64,000 nucleotides of DNA from an uncultured Microbacterium sp. (lineage in GTDB: Bacteria > Actinomycetota > Actinomycetes > Actinomycetales > Microbacteriaceae): NCBI RefSeq assembly GCF_947488465.1, contig NZ_CANKZA010000004.1, forward strand, positions 292,279 to 356,278. The letters are read 5' to 3'. Under the pieces are notes generated by a model. It saw only the letters and a list, made by a program, of their open reading frames with translations. It made no database searches and was not told where the DNA came from. Position 1 is the stretch's first letter. Each line of letters opens with the position of its first letter. Positions 54,242 to 62,544 of this stretch are shown piece after piece. Made by a program: the position numbers and the translations under genes.

Positions 54242-54379
54242 TCGCGATGAGCGTGGGCCGGCCCCGGGCCGGGAACTCGGTTGAAACCATCGAGAACCAG
54301 CCATCACCAACCAGCACGACTTCCGCGGAACCACGCGGGAAACAAGCACCAACTGACACCCGTAAACCCGTGTCACACA

Positions 54380-54423
54380 ACTGAAAATCGTGAGGTCACG
54401 GGATCGACGCCCGTCGGAGCCAC
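54380..54423 (+). repeat. attR, partial tRNA-Phe copy
   Basis: Perfect 44-bp copy of the 3' part of tRNA-Phe, lacking the 5' half and therefore not a functional tRNA. It marks the right end of the AICE. Confidence 0.95.
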
Positions 54424-54450
54424 ACGGATGATCATTACGTCATCCCAGAG

Positions 54451-54479
54451 ACCCTCGCGAAGCTTCTATTCGCGGGGGT
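54451..54479 (+). terminator. Terminator-like hairpin after attR
   Basis: An 11-bp stem (ACCCTCGCGAA/TTCGCGGGGGT) with loop GCTTCTA, followed by TTCGCTTT. It shares its loop exactly with the terminator after attL, so it is probably the original or a diverged tRNA-Phe terminator. Confidence 0.7.
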
Positions 54480-54822
54480 TTCGCTTTGCCCTGATCAGTG
54501 GTGGTTTTCACTGTTGAGCCAGGCGCCGACCTCTAGGACGTCGGGCAATCAAAGCACCATGAAACGGCCGTAGTGGATGGCGGTGCAGCCACTCCGGCGG
54601 CCGCTTGTGCCGGGAATGTGCCGGGAACTCGGAAAATTCAGTCGGCGAGCTCGTCTCTCGCGAGCGCTCAGAATGCTGATTCAATCGGCCATTTGTTCGA
54701 CTCGCGCACCCTCCCTGTGGTCTAGCGGCGGGGGACCTCGCAATTCTCGATGCCGCCGCCACAGACGCCGGCAACCCCTGCGCGGTTCGCACTAGCGGCG
54801 CGCCACACTCAAATCCGCGCGG
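54480..54822. other. Non-coding stretch right of attR
   Basis: No credible gene. It contains GCCGGGAACTCGG at 54620-54632, also found at 54268-54280 inside the element, and a tandem CCGGGAATGTGCCGGGAAC-like word resembling one at 37594-37614 inside attL. These could be recombinase arm sites or the edge of another element. Confidence 0.4.
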
Positions 54823-55104
54823 CTACCGGTCGGCGAGCTGTACGCTCTCGTCGATCGCGGCGAGAACACGCGCTGGTGTCATCCCGCGCGCGACGAGCGC
54901 CTGGTCGGCTGTAGCAGAGACACCGAACCCGTCGATGCCAACAATGATGCCGTCGCGTCCGGCGATGTCGTGCACCCGAAGGATGCGGCGGCCTCGACGA
55001 TCACGCGCAGCTGTGACAGATCCCGGAAGCACCCCTTCGCGGTACGCCGCATCCTGGTCCGCGGACCATTCACGGCTGGGCATCGACACGACGCGCACAC
55101 CCAC
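54823..55104 (-). pseudogene. Transketolase C-terminal fragment
   Basis: A 93-codon frame whose translation (VRVVSMPSREWSADQDAAYR, EGVLPGSVTAARD..., then GIIVGIDGFGVSATADQALV) matches only the extreme C-terminus of transketolase. The rest of the roughly 700-residue enzyme is absent; upstream sequence on this strand is unrelated. It is a remnant left by a deletion or insertion near the AICE. Confidence 0.6.
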
Positions 55105-55208
55105 GGCGTGCGAACCGAGCCCTCGGGATGTGCGTTCGTGCTTCAGAAACGATCATTTGCGGACGCCCGGCCTAACGCGCCGCGACCCGGTGTGGAGTTC
55201 GTCGCTCT

Positions 55209-55646
55209 TTGGCGGTGTTCTGTGATCGTTCAGTGTCGCTAGTTACCGATCATGAGGATGCTGGCGGCGGCCTCGACGACCGGCTACAAGTCCTGCACCG
55301 AGGACCGGGCGATTGGTTTGCCAAGCTCGTCTGGAGCGCCGCGATCATCGCGGTACCGCTCGGCGGATTGATCGTCTTCTGGTCAGCGCATTGGCCGAAA
55401 CGTGAGGAGCGCCCACGCGCGCGGTGGAAGATTACGGTGTTGTCAAGGGCGGGCTCTGACCATACGCCGCCACGCAACGCGCAGCCCGCGTTTTCGCGAG
55501 GAGATTTAGCCCCGACATGCTCGTCGTCGGAACCAGTGACATTAAGCACTCACAAAAGGGCGCCAAGAGGTGCCGAACTCCACAGCTTGAGGCGTGCCGC
55601 TATGGTTCGCCGAAACCTCGTATCGGCAGACAGTTTCGGCGTGTAG
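55209..55646 (+). CDS. Doubtful small membrane protein or remnant
   Basis: A 145-codon open frame with one plausible helix (LVWSAAIIAVPLGGLIVFW) after an acidic segment. The C-terminal half has no protein-like character. No family was recognised and no SD is evident. It is listed because this 585-bp stretch otherwise holds nothing recognisable; it may be decayed DNA. Confidence 0.22.
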   Translation: MAVFCDRSVSLVTDHEDAGGGLDDRLQVLHRGPGDWFAKLVWSAAIIAVPLGGLIVFWSAHWPKREERPRARWKITVLSRAGSDHTPPRNAQPAFSRGDLAPTCSSSEPVTLSTHKRAPRGAELHSLRRAAMVRRNLVSADSFGV

Positions 55647-55689
55647 CGGGACAGGTGAGCGTCTTTCGCTGGAGATATCGTCCTCTCGT

Positions 55690-56556
55690 TTACTTGGCTA
55701 TTGCCGCCAGGCCGCTGTCATCGAAGACCAAGATGTCACCGTCGTTCGTGGTCGCGAGCGCTTGCGCGGAGCCATGAGTGACGCCGGCTGGAACCCACTC
55801 GGCTTTGGATCCTGTGCTGGCCCAGATCTGTCCGCCGCGACCGACACCGACAAGCCGTTTGCCGTCAGGTGACACGGCGAGTAGATAGAGCGCAGGCGCC
55901 TCGTTCAGAGGTGTAAAAGTGGTGCCCTCATCAGTGCTGATTTGCACCCCGTCTGGGGTGGCGGCGATCAGTTGCCCTTCACTGTCGATGACGAGGCTGA
56001 ACGCCAGAATTTCTCCGACCGCCGACCAGGTCTCACCGAGGTCGTCAGTGCGGAGGAGCTCCGCAGAGTCCGAGGCGATCCCGTAGAGGGTGTCGTTCTT
56101 CCCGACGGCAAGCACGTGGAAGTCTTTCTCGTCGGTGAATGAGACAGGCGTCCAAGATCTGGCGCTGTCGTCGCTCCGGATGATTCCGAGGTTGGGGGAG
56201 CCGAGTTCTGGGGCCGTGGTCGGTCCGGGATGCCCGGACGCGAGGAGAGCATCACCAACAGTGATGAGGCCCATTGCGTCGAAGTCGGTCGTCTCGATAC
56301 GCGAGCCGACCTCCCCATCCGGTGTGGCCGTGTAGATCCCGTCATGGGCACCCAGGAGGTATCCGTCCTCGGAGGGGTTAGGCACGATCGCGTGGACGTG
56401 GCTGATGGACGCGGCGTGGTCGTGCCCGGTGGTGGGCTCGGCGGGTGCCGTGCAGCCGGCCAGCACAATGCTGGCCGCGATCGTTGTGGAGAGCGTGAGT
56501 GCCGCTCGGTGTCGCTGTCGAAAAGTGGGCAACGTGAGCTTCTTGAGGGTTCGCAT
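55690..56556 (-). CDS. F510_1955-type glycosylhydrolase-like lipoprotein
   Basis: A 288-residue exported protein with lipobox VLAGC near residue 34 and a His-bearing GHDHAASISHVHAI start to the mature part. It then has BNR-like repeats (IIRSDDSARSWTPVSF, LLRTDDLGETWSAVGE, ISTDEGTTFTPL) forming a beta-propeller. This family is often found in copper or metal-resistance clusters, as here. Hydrolase activity is unproven. Confidence 0.75.
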   Translation of the reverse strand: MRTLKKLTLPTFRQRHRAALTLSTTIAASIVLAGCTAPAEPTTGHDHAASISHVHAIVPNPSEDGYLLGAHDGIYTATPDGEVGSRIETTDFDAMGLITVGDALLASGHPGPTTAPELGSPNLGIIRSDDSARSWTPVSFTDEKDFHVLAVGKNDTLYGIASDSAELLRTDDLGETWSAVGEILAFSLVIDSEGQLIAATPDGVQISTDEGTTFTPLNEAPALYLLAVSPDGKRLVGVGRGGQIWASTGSKAEWVPAGVTHGSAQALATTNDGDILVFDDSGLAAIAK

Positions 56557-56616
56557 GATGGTGTGCGCAACAGATCGATGGGTGGGGTGCGGGAGTTCCG
56601 CACCCCACCCATGGGA

Positions 56617-57216
56617 TCACAGAGTTGCGAGGATCTCCTTCATAGTGGCGATCTCGTCGGTTTGCGTGTCGATGATCGTCTCAGCGAGTGCGATGGCGTC
56701 GCTGTTTTGACCGTTGTCGACTTCGTCCTGCGCCATGTCGACAGCGCCCTCGTGGTGCTGGATCATCTGCTCGAGGAACAGACGGCCAGCATCGGGACCG
56801 GTGGCATCTTCGAGGGCCTGCATGTCTTCTTCGGACATCATGCCGCTGCCGTGATCCATGCCCTCCATGCTGTCCATATCCGCGCCCCAGTCTTCGAGCC
56901 ACTGATCCATCTTCTGGATCTCCGGCTCCTGAGCGGCCTTGATCTCTTCCGCGAGGGCGACGACGCGCTCATCGACGCCGTCTTTGCTGAGAACGACATC
57001 GGACATCTCGATGGCCTGTGCGTGGTGCTCCTTCATCATGCTGGCGAACATGATGTCGGCGTCGTTCGCGTCCGCTGTTTCGGCGGGTGCGGACGAGCTG
57101 CCGCCGTGGTCCATACCTTCCATGCCGTTGCCAGAACCGGTGTTTCCGGCGCAGCCCGTGAGGGCAAGAAGGGCAGTGAGGGTGAGTGCGGCGATCGCCG
57201 CGGATCGAATCTTCAT
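56617..57216 (-). CDS. DUF305 lipoprotein
   Basis: A 199-residue lipoprotein (lipobox ALTGC near residue 22) with a Met/His-rich linker (GMEGMDHGG, MEGMDHGSGMM) and two DUF305 helical repeats with paired histidines (MKEHHAQAIEMSDVV and IQHHEGAVDMAQDEV). The Met/His content suggests periplasmic copper binding. The ATG at 57214-57216 precedes the signal peptide. Same strand as the copper ATPase. Confidence 0.88.
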   Translation of the reverse strand: MKIRSAAIAALTLTALLALTGCAGNTGSGNGMEGMDHGGSSSAPAETADANDADIMFASMMKEHHAQAIEMSDVVLSKDGVDERVVALAEEIKAAQEPEIQKMDQWLEDWGADMDSMEGMDHGSGMMSEEDMQALEDATGPDAGRLFLEQMIQHHEGAVDMAQDEVDNGQNSDAIALAETIIDTQTDEIATMKEILATL

Positions 57217-57298
57217 GAGTGTTCTCCAAGGGTCGGTGATGAGGCCCGGCTGCTGCTGGTGCCAGGGGTGCGTGCCCGCAGAGCGGGCTAGCGCGTTA

Positions 57299-57760
57299 TC
57301 ACGTGCGACTGATGCAGAGAACCGTGAGAGAGGGGGGTGGCGGAAGGGCGTGGGCACGGGCGGGCCAGCGCATGGTCGCGGCCGTAAGTATTGCGATCAG
57401 TGTCGCGTGCCGCCAGCCGAGCCCGATCCGCCCGAGCAGGATCGTGGGGACTAGGAGCGCGAGAACGCACGTCATCCACGTCATTGGGTCCCCGCCCCCG
57501 CACGTCGCGCATCCTGCATCCGCCGTCGGTGAGTCCGGCACGGCGGCGGCTTCGGACGTGTCGTGGTGATGGGCAGATACATCGGCCTGCGTGCTGACAG
57601 CGACGGTGTCGTGGTGGCCGGCAGTTGTCGCGTGCGAGTTGAAGGAGTGCATCGCCAGCAGACCCGCGATGACGCCCACCGCGACCGCGAGGACGGCCAA
57701 GACGGTATGGGTGAGCGTGCGCGGTCCCCGCACCTGTTGTGCGACGTTGATCAGCGACAT
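57299..57760 (-). CDS. DUF6153 membrane protein
   Basis: A 153-residue protein with two transmembrane segments, an external His-rich loop (AGHHDTVAV...SAHHHDTSE) and a CATCGGG motif, matching DUF6153 proteins of actinobacterial copper clusters. The ATG at 57758-57760 has GGGAGG 5 nt upstream. Probably binds metal; the function is unknown. Confidence 0.75.
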   Translation of the reverse strand: MSLINVAQQVRGPRTLTHTVLAVLAVAVGVIAGLLAMHSFNSHATTAGHHDTVAVSTQADVSAHHHDTSEAAAVPDSPTADAGCATCGGGDPMTWMTCVLALLVPTILLGRIGLGWRHATLIAILTAATMRWPARAHALPPPPSLTVLCISRT

Positions 57761-57811
57761 ACTCACCTCCCGTTCTCCTCAGCCTACGTCCGTCACCCTG
57801 ACCGTTTCTTG

Positions 57812-59932
57812 CTACTTACCCGCTACTGCGTCCGGGCGGAGATCCAGCCGGCGCAGCAGCTGCGCGTTGAGCGCGACGACGATGGTCGACAGGGACATCA
57901 GCACGGCCCCCACGGACATCGGGAGCACGAACCCGATGGGGGCGAGCACGCCGGCCGCGAGCGGGACGGAGAGCAGGTTGTAGCCAGCGGCCCACCAGAG
58001 GTTCTGCTTCATCTTCCGGTAGCTGGCCCGTGACAGTTCGATCACCGACAGCACCGACCGAGGGTCGTCGCTGGCGAGGATGACCCCGGCCGAGGCGATC
58101 GCGACGTCCGTTCCCGCGCCGATCGCGATACCGACATCCGCCTGCGCGAGCGCGGGGGCGTCGTTCACGCCGTCTCCGACCATCGCGACCTTGCGGCCCT
58201 CGCCCTGCAGTTCTTTCACCTTCGAGGCCTTGTCCTCCGGTCGCACCCCGGCGAAGTACCGGTCGATACCCAGCTCGCCCGCCACGGAGGCGGCCACCGC
58301 GTCGGCATCACCGGTGATCATGACGACTTGCACACCCCGCTCGTGGAGGGCCTCGACGGCATGACGCGACTCTGAGCGGATCTCATCCGCCAATCGCAGT
58401 GCGCCCGCGACCTGACCGTCGACGAGGACGTGGAGGATGATCGCACCCTCATTGCGCCACTCATCGGCAACCGCCAGCTCCTGGGCGTTCTCCTGCTCGA
58501 GCATGTACGGCCCACCGACCTGCACGATGTGCCCATCGACACGCGCACGGACCCCGACCGCCGGCGAGGACTCGAATTCGGACGAGGCAGGGACCGTGAG
58601 GTTCTTCTCCTTCGCCGCGTTGACGATCGCGCGAGCGAGCGGGTGCTCAGAGTCGGCTTCCGCAGCCGCGGCCCAGGCCAACAGCTGGTCAGAATCGGTG
58701 CCGGACACGGGGTCGATCGCGGTGACGGCGGGGGTGCCCTTGGTGAGCGTGCCGGTCTTGTCGAACAAGACGGTGTCGACGGTGCGCATACTCTCCAACG
58801 CGAGACGATCCTTGATCAGCACACCCCCACGAGCCGCCCGCTCCGTCGCGATCGACACAACGAGCGGGATCGCCAGGCCCAGAGCGTGCGGGCACGCGAT
58901 CACCAGCACGGTGATCGTGCGGATCACCGCGGCGTCGGGCATGCCGACAACCGTCCAGACGATCGCGGTGATCGCGGCAGCGCCGAGCGCGAACCAGAAC
59001 AACCACCCGGCAGCTTTGTCAGCGAGCCGTTGCGCCCGCGACGACGAGCTCTGCGCCTCGGTCACCAGCTTCTGGATACCTGCGAGAGCAGTGTCCTCGC
59101 CGATCGCGGTGATCTCCACCCGCACACCGGAGTCGGTCGCGACGGTGCCGGCGATGACCTGGTCGCCGTCGCTGCGGCGCACGGGCCGGGATTCTCCGGT
59201 GATCATCGACTCGTCCATGCTGGCCGAGCCCTGCACGATCCGCCCGTCTGCGGGGACCCGCCCGCCCGGGCGCACCACCACCACGTCACCCACCAGCAGA
59301 TCAGACGGGGCAACCGTGACGGTTGTATCGCCCTCGATCTTTTCCGCCTCGTCAGGCAGCAACGCAGCCAAGGAATCCAACGCTGAGGTCGTCTGCGCGA
59401 GGGAACGCATCTCGATCCAGTGACCGAGCAGCATGATCACGATCAGCAGGGCCAGCTCCCACCAGAAATCCAACTCGTGGTGCAACAGGCCCAGACTCGC
59501 ACCCCATGACGCGAGGAACGCCACCGTGATCGCGAGGGCGATCAGCAGCATCATCCCGGGCTTACGGGCGCGAAGCTCACTCACCGCGCCGGTGAGGAAC
59601 GGGGCACCGCCCCACACATACATGACGGTTCCGAGAACCGGGGAGATCCACCCGACCCAGGCGGTGTCTGGCAGTGGGTATCCAAGCAGCATCGAGAACA
59701 TCATCGAGAACCCGACAACCGGGACCGCGAGGATCAGCATGATCCAGAACAACCGCCGGAACTGGCCCACATGATCACCGTGGCCACCATGTCCGCCGTG
59801 ACCACCATGGCCGCTATGCTCTGGCGAAGTGTCGTGATCGTGGCTCATCGCCGCGTGGTCATGCTCCGTTGTCGGCGCGCTGCCGTGGTTCTCGTGCGCG
59901 GCGTGATGGCTATGTTCGTCATGCTGGCTCAT
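57812..59932 (-). CDS. copB: Copper-translocating P-type ATPase (CopB-like, CPH type)
   Basis: A 706-residue P1B-type ATPase. A His-rich N-terminus (HSHHAAHENHG...GHGGHGGHGGHGDH) replaces the HMA domains. The membrane metal site is CPHALG, typical of CopB-type (P1B-3) pumps; phosphorylation DKTGT, SEHPLARAIV and GDGVNDAPALAQADVG are intact. It would export copper. It is transcribed after csoR and copZ. Confidence 0.93.
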   Translation of the reverse strand: MSQHDEHSHHAAHENHGSAPTTEHDHAAMSHDHDTSPEHSGHGGHGGHGGHGDHVGQFRRLFWIMLILAVPVVGFSMMFSMLLGYPLPDTAWVGWISPVLGTVMYVWGGAPFLTGAVSELRARKPGMMLLIALAITVAFLASWGASLGLLHHELDFWWELALLIVIMLLGHWIEMRSLAQTTSALDSLAALLPDEAEKIEGDTTVTVAPSDLLVGDVVVVRPGGRVPADGRIVQGSASMDESMITGESRPVRRSDGDQVIAGTVATDSGVRVEITAIGEDTALAGIQKLVTEAQSSSSRAQRLADKAAGWLFWFALGAAAITAIVWTVVGMPDAAVIRTITVLVIACPHALGLAIPLVVSIATERAARGGVLIKDRLALESMRTVDTVLFDKTGTLTKGTPAVTAIDPVSGTDSDQLLAWAAAAEADSEHPLARAIVNAAKEKNLTVPASSEFESSPAVGVRARVDGHIVQVGGPYMLEQENAQELAVADEWRNEGAIILHVLVDGQVAGALRLADEIRSESRHAVEALHERGVQVVMITGDADAVAASVAGELGIDRYFAGVRPEDKASKVKELQGEGRKVAMVGDGVNDAPALAQADVGIAIGAGTDVAIASAGVILASDDPRSVLSVIELSRASYRKMKQNLWWAAGYNLLSVPLAAGVLAPIGFVLPMSVGAVLMSLSTIVVALNAQLLRRLDLRPDAVAGK

Positions 59933-59986
59933 CGGAACTCCTTGCTCAGATGCGCCCGGTCGAGCCGGGTGCAGACAGTTAGCGAC

Positions 59987-60313
59987 TCAGGCCTGGCTGG
60001 TCGCGAGGGTATAGCCGGCCTCTTCGACCGCAGCCCTCACAGCAGCAGGATCGACCGGTGCTGCGCTGTGGATGGTCACGCGGGAGATGCCGCCGGCGTT
60101 CAAGTCGACGTCGACGGACTCGACACCGTCCACAGCCGTCAGTTCGTCACTGACGCTCGACACGCAATGCGAGCACGTCATACCCGCAACCAAAACCTCT
60201 TCCGAGGAAGGCGAGGCCGCAGTGGGTGTGGATGCCTCGGTGTTCGATGGAACGGCACAACACGCGCAGCCAGCGTTCTCGTCCTTCAGGCCAAGTTCAA
60301 TGCGATCAGTCAT
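59987..60313 (-). CDS. copZ: Heavy-metal-associated (CopZ-like) chaperone
   Basis: A 108-residue cytoplasmic protein. An N-terminal extension has CACC; the C-terminal HMA domain has MTCSHCVSSV, the Cu(I)-binding motif. It would pass copper to the ATPase or CsoR. The ATG at 60311-60313 has AAGGAG 6 nt before it. Confidence 0.88.
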   Translation of the reverse strand: MTDRIELGLKDENAGCACCAVPSNTEASTPTAASPSSEEVLVAGMTCSHCVSSVSDELTAVDGVESVDVDLNAGGISRVTIHSAAPVDPAAVRAAVEEAGYTLATSQA

Positions 60314-60345
60314 CGTGTGCTCCTTCAAGTAGACAGACGTGGCGG

Positions 60346-60627
60346 TTATGAACGGACCAGGCGGGCAATGGCTTCGTTAGCCTCGCGGACCTTCTCTGCC
60401 GCGACTTCGCCGCCCTCAGCGCTAGCCTCGGCGACGCAATGACTCAGATGATCGCTCAGCAGCGACAACGCCACCGTTTCGAGCGCTTTCGTCGCTGCAG
60501 AAACCTGCGTGAGGATGTCGATGCAGTACTTGTCTTCGTCGACCATCCGTGCGATCCCTCGCACCTGACCCTCGACGCGACTCAACCGCTTAGCGAGATC
60601 TGCCTTGCCGTCGCTGTACCCGTTCAT
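60346..60627 (-). CDS. csoR: Copper-sensing repressor CsoR
   Basis: A 93-residue all-helical repressor (LAKRLSRVEGQVRGIARMVD). Copper ligands are Cys in KYCIDILTQ and the His/Cys of LSDHLSHC. It releases its operator on binding Cu(I). First gene of the copZ-copB operon, with its palindrome directly upstream. Confidence 0.93.
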   Translation of the reverse strand: MNGYSDGKADLAKRLSRVEGQVRGIARMVDEDKYCIDILTQVSAATKALETVALSLLSDHLSHCVAEASAEGGEVAAEKVREANEAIARLVRS

Positions 60628-60635
60628 GGTTAAAC

Positions 60636-60654
60636 GATACCCCCTGGGGGTATC
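60636..60654. promoter_or_regulatory. CsoR operator
   Basis: GATACCCCCTGGGGGTATC is a perfect palindrome of the type bound by CsoR (ATACCCCCTGGGGGTAT core), 8 bp upstream of the csoR start, so csoR-copZ-copB is autoregulated by copper. Confidence 0.85.
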
Positions 60655-60908
60655 TAACTCAAGGTCGGTTCGCGCATTCCCGCGTGACTCGGTCCTTCTA
60701 GCGGTGCGAGCCCGACGAGAACTTGATGCGCCTGCCAAAAACGATCGATTTCGACGGTCTTGCCACCGATTGCGATCACCTGTGTAACTTGCGGCGAAAA
60801 CTGGCGCGGTCGTCGCGGCAGTTAATGTCGTCCCGCGGCTGATGCGGTGGCGGATCGCGACCTGACCTCTATTGCGACGCCCCGATGAGAGCCTGAGCGC
60901 CCATCGCC
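60655..60908. other. No gene seen; minus strand encodes a possible LysE-like tail
   Basis: No plus-strand gene. On the minus strand, from about 61030 down to 60869, the frame reads WQALLGQGIRRIPRIS and then LRACLAGLTAASLMAMGAQA before a stop; this resembles the C-terminus of a LysE-type exporter and would be a remnant. The remainder shows nothing. Confidence 0.3.
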
Positions 60909-61790
60909 ATGAGTGAGGCCGCGGTGAGGCCTGCGAGGCAAGCGCGTAATCGCGGCGATGTGCTGATGCGAGGGATGCGTCGGATTCCTTGCCCAAGCAG
61001 AGCTTGCCATGCAAGGAGCATCAGTATTGCTGATGTCGACGTCAGTCTCCCGACAGAGGCTGGAGGAGATGTGGTCATCCAGCGGGAGGACCAGCTTCCC
61101 ATCACGCTCGGAATTCCCGACCTCGACGTGCTGGGACCCGAGACAGCGGAAGACGGCACCGCTGTCTTCGAGGGAGTCGGGAACACCCCGGACATCTCCG
61201 TCGCTCACACCGACACCGGATTCCGCATCTCCACCGTCATTGGCTCCGCAGATCAGCCGACCGAATTCTCTTACGCCCTCAACGAAGGAACCACGGCCGA
61301 AATTCAGCCGGACGGCGCCGTCGCCCTCCTGCGCGAGGAAGCGTTCGTCGATGGAGAGAGCAGCGGCGTTGCATCCGTGGTAGTTGGACGTCTCGAACCG
61401 GCATGGGCGGTTGACGCCGAGCTGAACCCGGTCGCGACCCACTACGAAGTCGTCGACGGAGCCGTGATCCAGCACGTCGAGCACAACTCAAAGGTCGCCT
61501 ATCCCGTCGTCGCCGATCCTCAGGCCGTGGTGACCGCGCCCCTTCAGGTCCGGGTGCGTTGGACCCACGGTGAAACCAAGTCGCTCAAGGACTTCGGTTA
61601 CGGAGCAACCGCTCTCACCGCCGCATGCACCGCAGCCGGTGTTGCAATCGCAGGTCCCGTCGGCGGTGCGGTCGGTGCGAGCATCTGCGCCGTCGCTGGT
61701 GTCGGTCTGGTGCTCAATGCGTCGAATGCTTACAACGCCGGCCGCTGCCTTGAATGGTGGATCCAGTTCTTCCCCTCGGATTCGGAGTAG
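60909..61790 (+). CDS. Probable 5'-truncated exported protein
   Basis: A 293-codon frame. From SISIADVDVSLPTEAGGDVV onward it resembles exported actinobacterial proteins that carry a YPVVADP motif (present here) and a C-terminal hydrophobic segment (ATALTAACTAAGVAIAGPVG). A signal peptide should precede it, but the N-terminal 40 codons are basic and not signal-like. The gene has probably lost its 5' end; the annotated start is only the first ATG in frame. Confidence 0.5.
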   Translation: MSEAAVRPARQARNRGDVLMRGMRRIPCPSRACHARSISIADVDVSLPTEAGGDVVIQREDQLPITLGIPDLDVLGPETAEDGTAVFEGVGNTPDISVAHTDTGFRISTVIGSADQPTEFSYALNEGTTAEIQPDGAVALLREEAFVDGESSGVASVVVGRLEPAWAVDAELNPVATHYEVVDGAVIQHVEHNSKVAYPVVADPQAVVTAPLQVRVRWTHGETKSLKDFGYGATALTAACTAAGVAIAGPVGGAVGASICAVAGVGLVLNASNAYNAGRCLEWWIQFFPSDSE

Positions 61791-61830
61791 CCTTCCAGTG
61801 GTACGGGACCTACGCCGGAGGCTACTGCAG

Positions 61831-62061
61831 ATGACGAACACGGTGAACGTGCGGCAGCCACTCGCTGATTGGCGCTGGTGGGCAGGGTTCGCCGCTCTTG
61901 TGGTCGTCGCGTTCCTCGGCGGCTGGGGATTGTTCCGGCTGGGCTTCGACTCGGGCGCCGCCGGGCTGATCGCCTCAGCGCCCCTGCTTGTGTTCGCGAT
62001 GCTCACGATTGTGTGGCGCCGACGAGCGTTGAGCTCAGTCCCGCGCCGACGCAGCAGCTGA
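61831..62061 (+). CDS. Two-helix membrane protein
   Basis: A 76-residue protein (ADWRWWAGFAALVVVAFLGG; AGLIASAPLLVFAMLTIVWR) with a basic C-terminus. It starts 40 bp after the preceding gene, with GGAG about 10 nt upstream. No family was recognised. A perfect hairpin follows. Confidence 0.5.
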   Translation: MTNTVNVRQPLADWRWWAGFAALVVVAFLGGWGLFRLGFDSGAAGLIASAPLLVFAMLTIVWRRRALSSVPRRRSS

Positions 62062-62074
62062 ACGAACGGATCGC

Positions 62075-62114
62075 ATGCCCCGTCCTTGAGCGGCGACGCT
62101 CAGGGACGGGGCAT
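62075..62114 (+). terminator. Strong hairpin terminator
   Basis: An 18-bp stem (ATGCCCCGTCC plus TTGAGCG, one G-U pair) with a 4-nt loop, directly after the two-helix protein gene. Confidence 0.75.
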
Positions 62115-62544
62115 CTACCGTCAACTGCTTGCGACTACGGGACACGCATCAGTCCGCGGCGTCGTCGACCAGTTGAGCATCGCTGCACCGCAGGTGCAGT
62201 CATGTAGCGCATGCGAACCCCGGCGAAAATGTGCCGGCAGCAGCGGTGTGCCGGTCCCGACGTAGATGGTGACCCCTTGAAGCAGCTCCCCGGTCGATGC
62301 CTCATCCCTAAACGAGCATCACGCGTAAGCGGGTGTTAGCGCTCGTCGCGGATCGGCTCACGCCCAGGGCACGCAAGCGGAACGTCCTTCGTGCGTTCCT
62401 CCATGCGACGTCCACTTGCGCGCATCGCCGCTAGTCCACGCCCGGTGCGCACCGCTGAGAACGGTCGCTGCAGTCGCGGGGTGGGGCGAGCCGCAGCCCG
62501 GCAGCTGCGCAAATACGGCGCGTGCCGGGCCACGGTGCGTGACG
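62115..62544. other. No gene seen
   Basis: This 430-bp stretch has only short frames without recognisable similarity, SD sequences or structural RNA features. Confidence 0.5.

Larger units (their letters stand above)
37411..54423. mobile_element. Actinomycete integrative and conjugative element (AICE) in tRNA-Phe
   Basis: The element is delimited by 44-bp perfect direct repeats (37411-37454 and 54380-54423); the excised circle would be about 16.97 kb. It carries a pSAM2-like backbone: Int, Xis, RepSA-like initiator, FtsK/TraB-like transfer ATPase, Pra-like activator and GntR/KorSA-like regulator. The cargo comprises Abi_2, an ECF sigma pair, a phosphoesterase operon, an IetAS-like four-gene operon and an XRE-Abi_C pair. 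All hallmark genes are intact, so the element may still be active. Confidence 0.92.

Noticed and set aside
54380..54423. Possible second tRNA-Phe gene
   Set aside because: Only the 3' part is present; the 5' acceptor strand and D-arm are missing, so it is attR and not a tRNA.
54508..54792. Short overlapping frames on both strands right of attR
   Set aside because: Arg/Pro/Ser-rich translations without SD sequences or family features.
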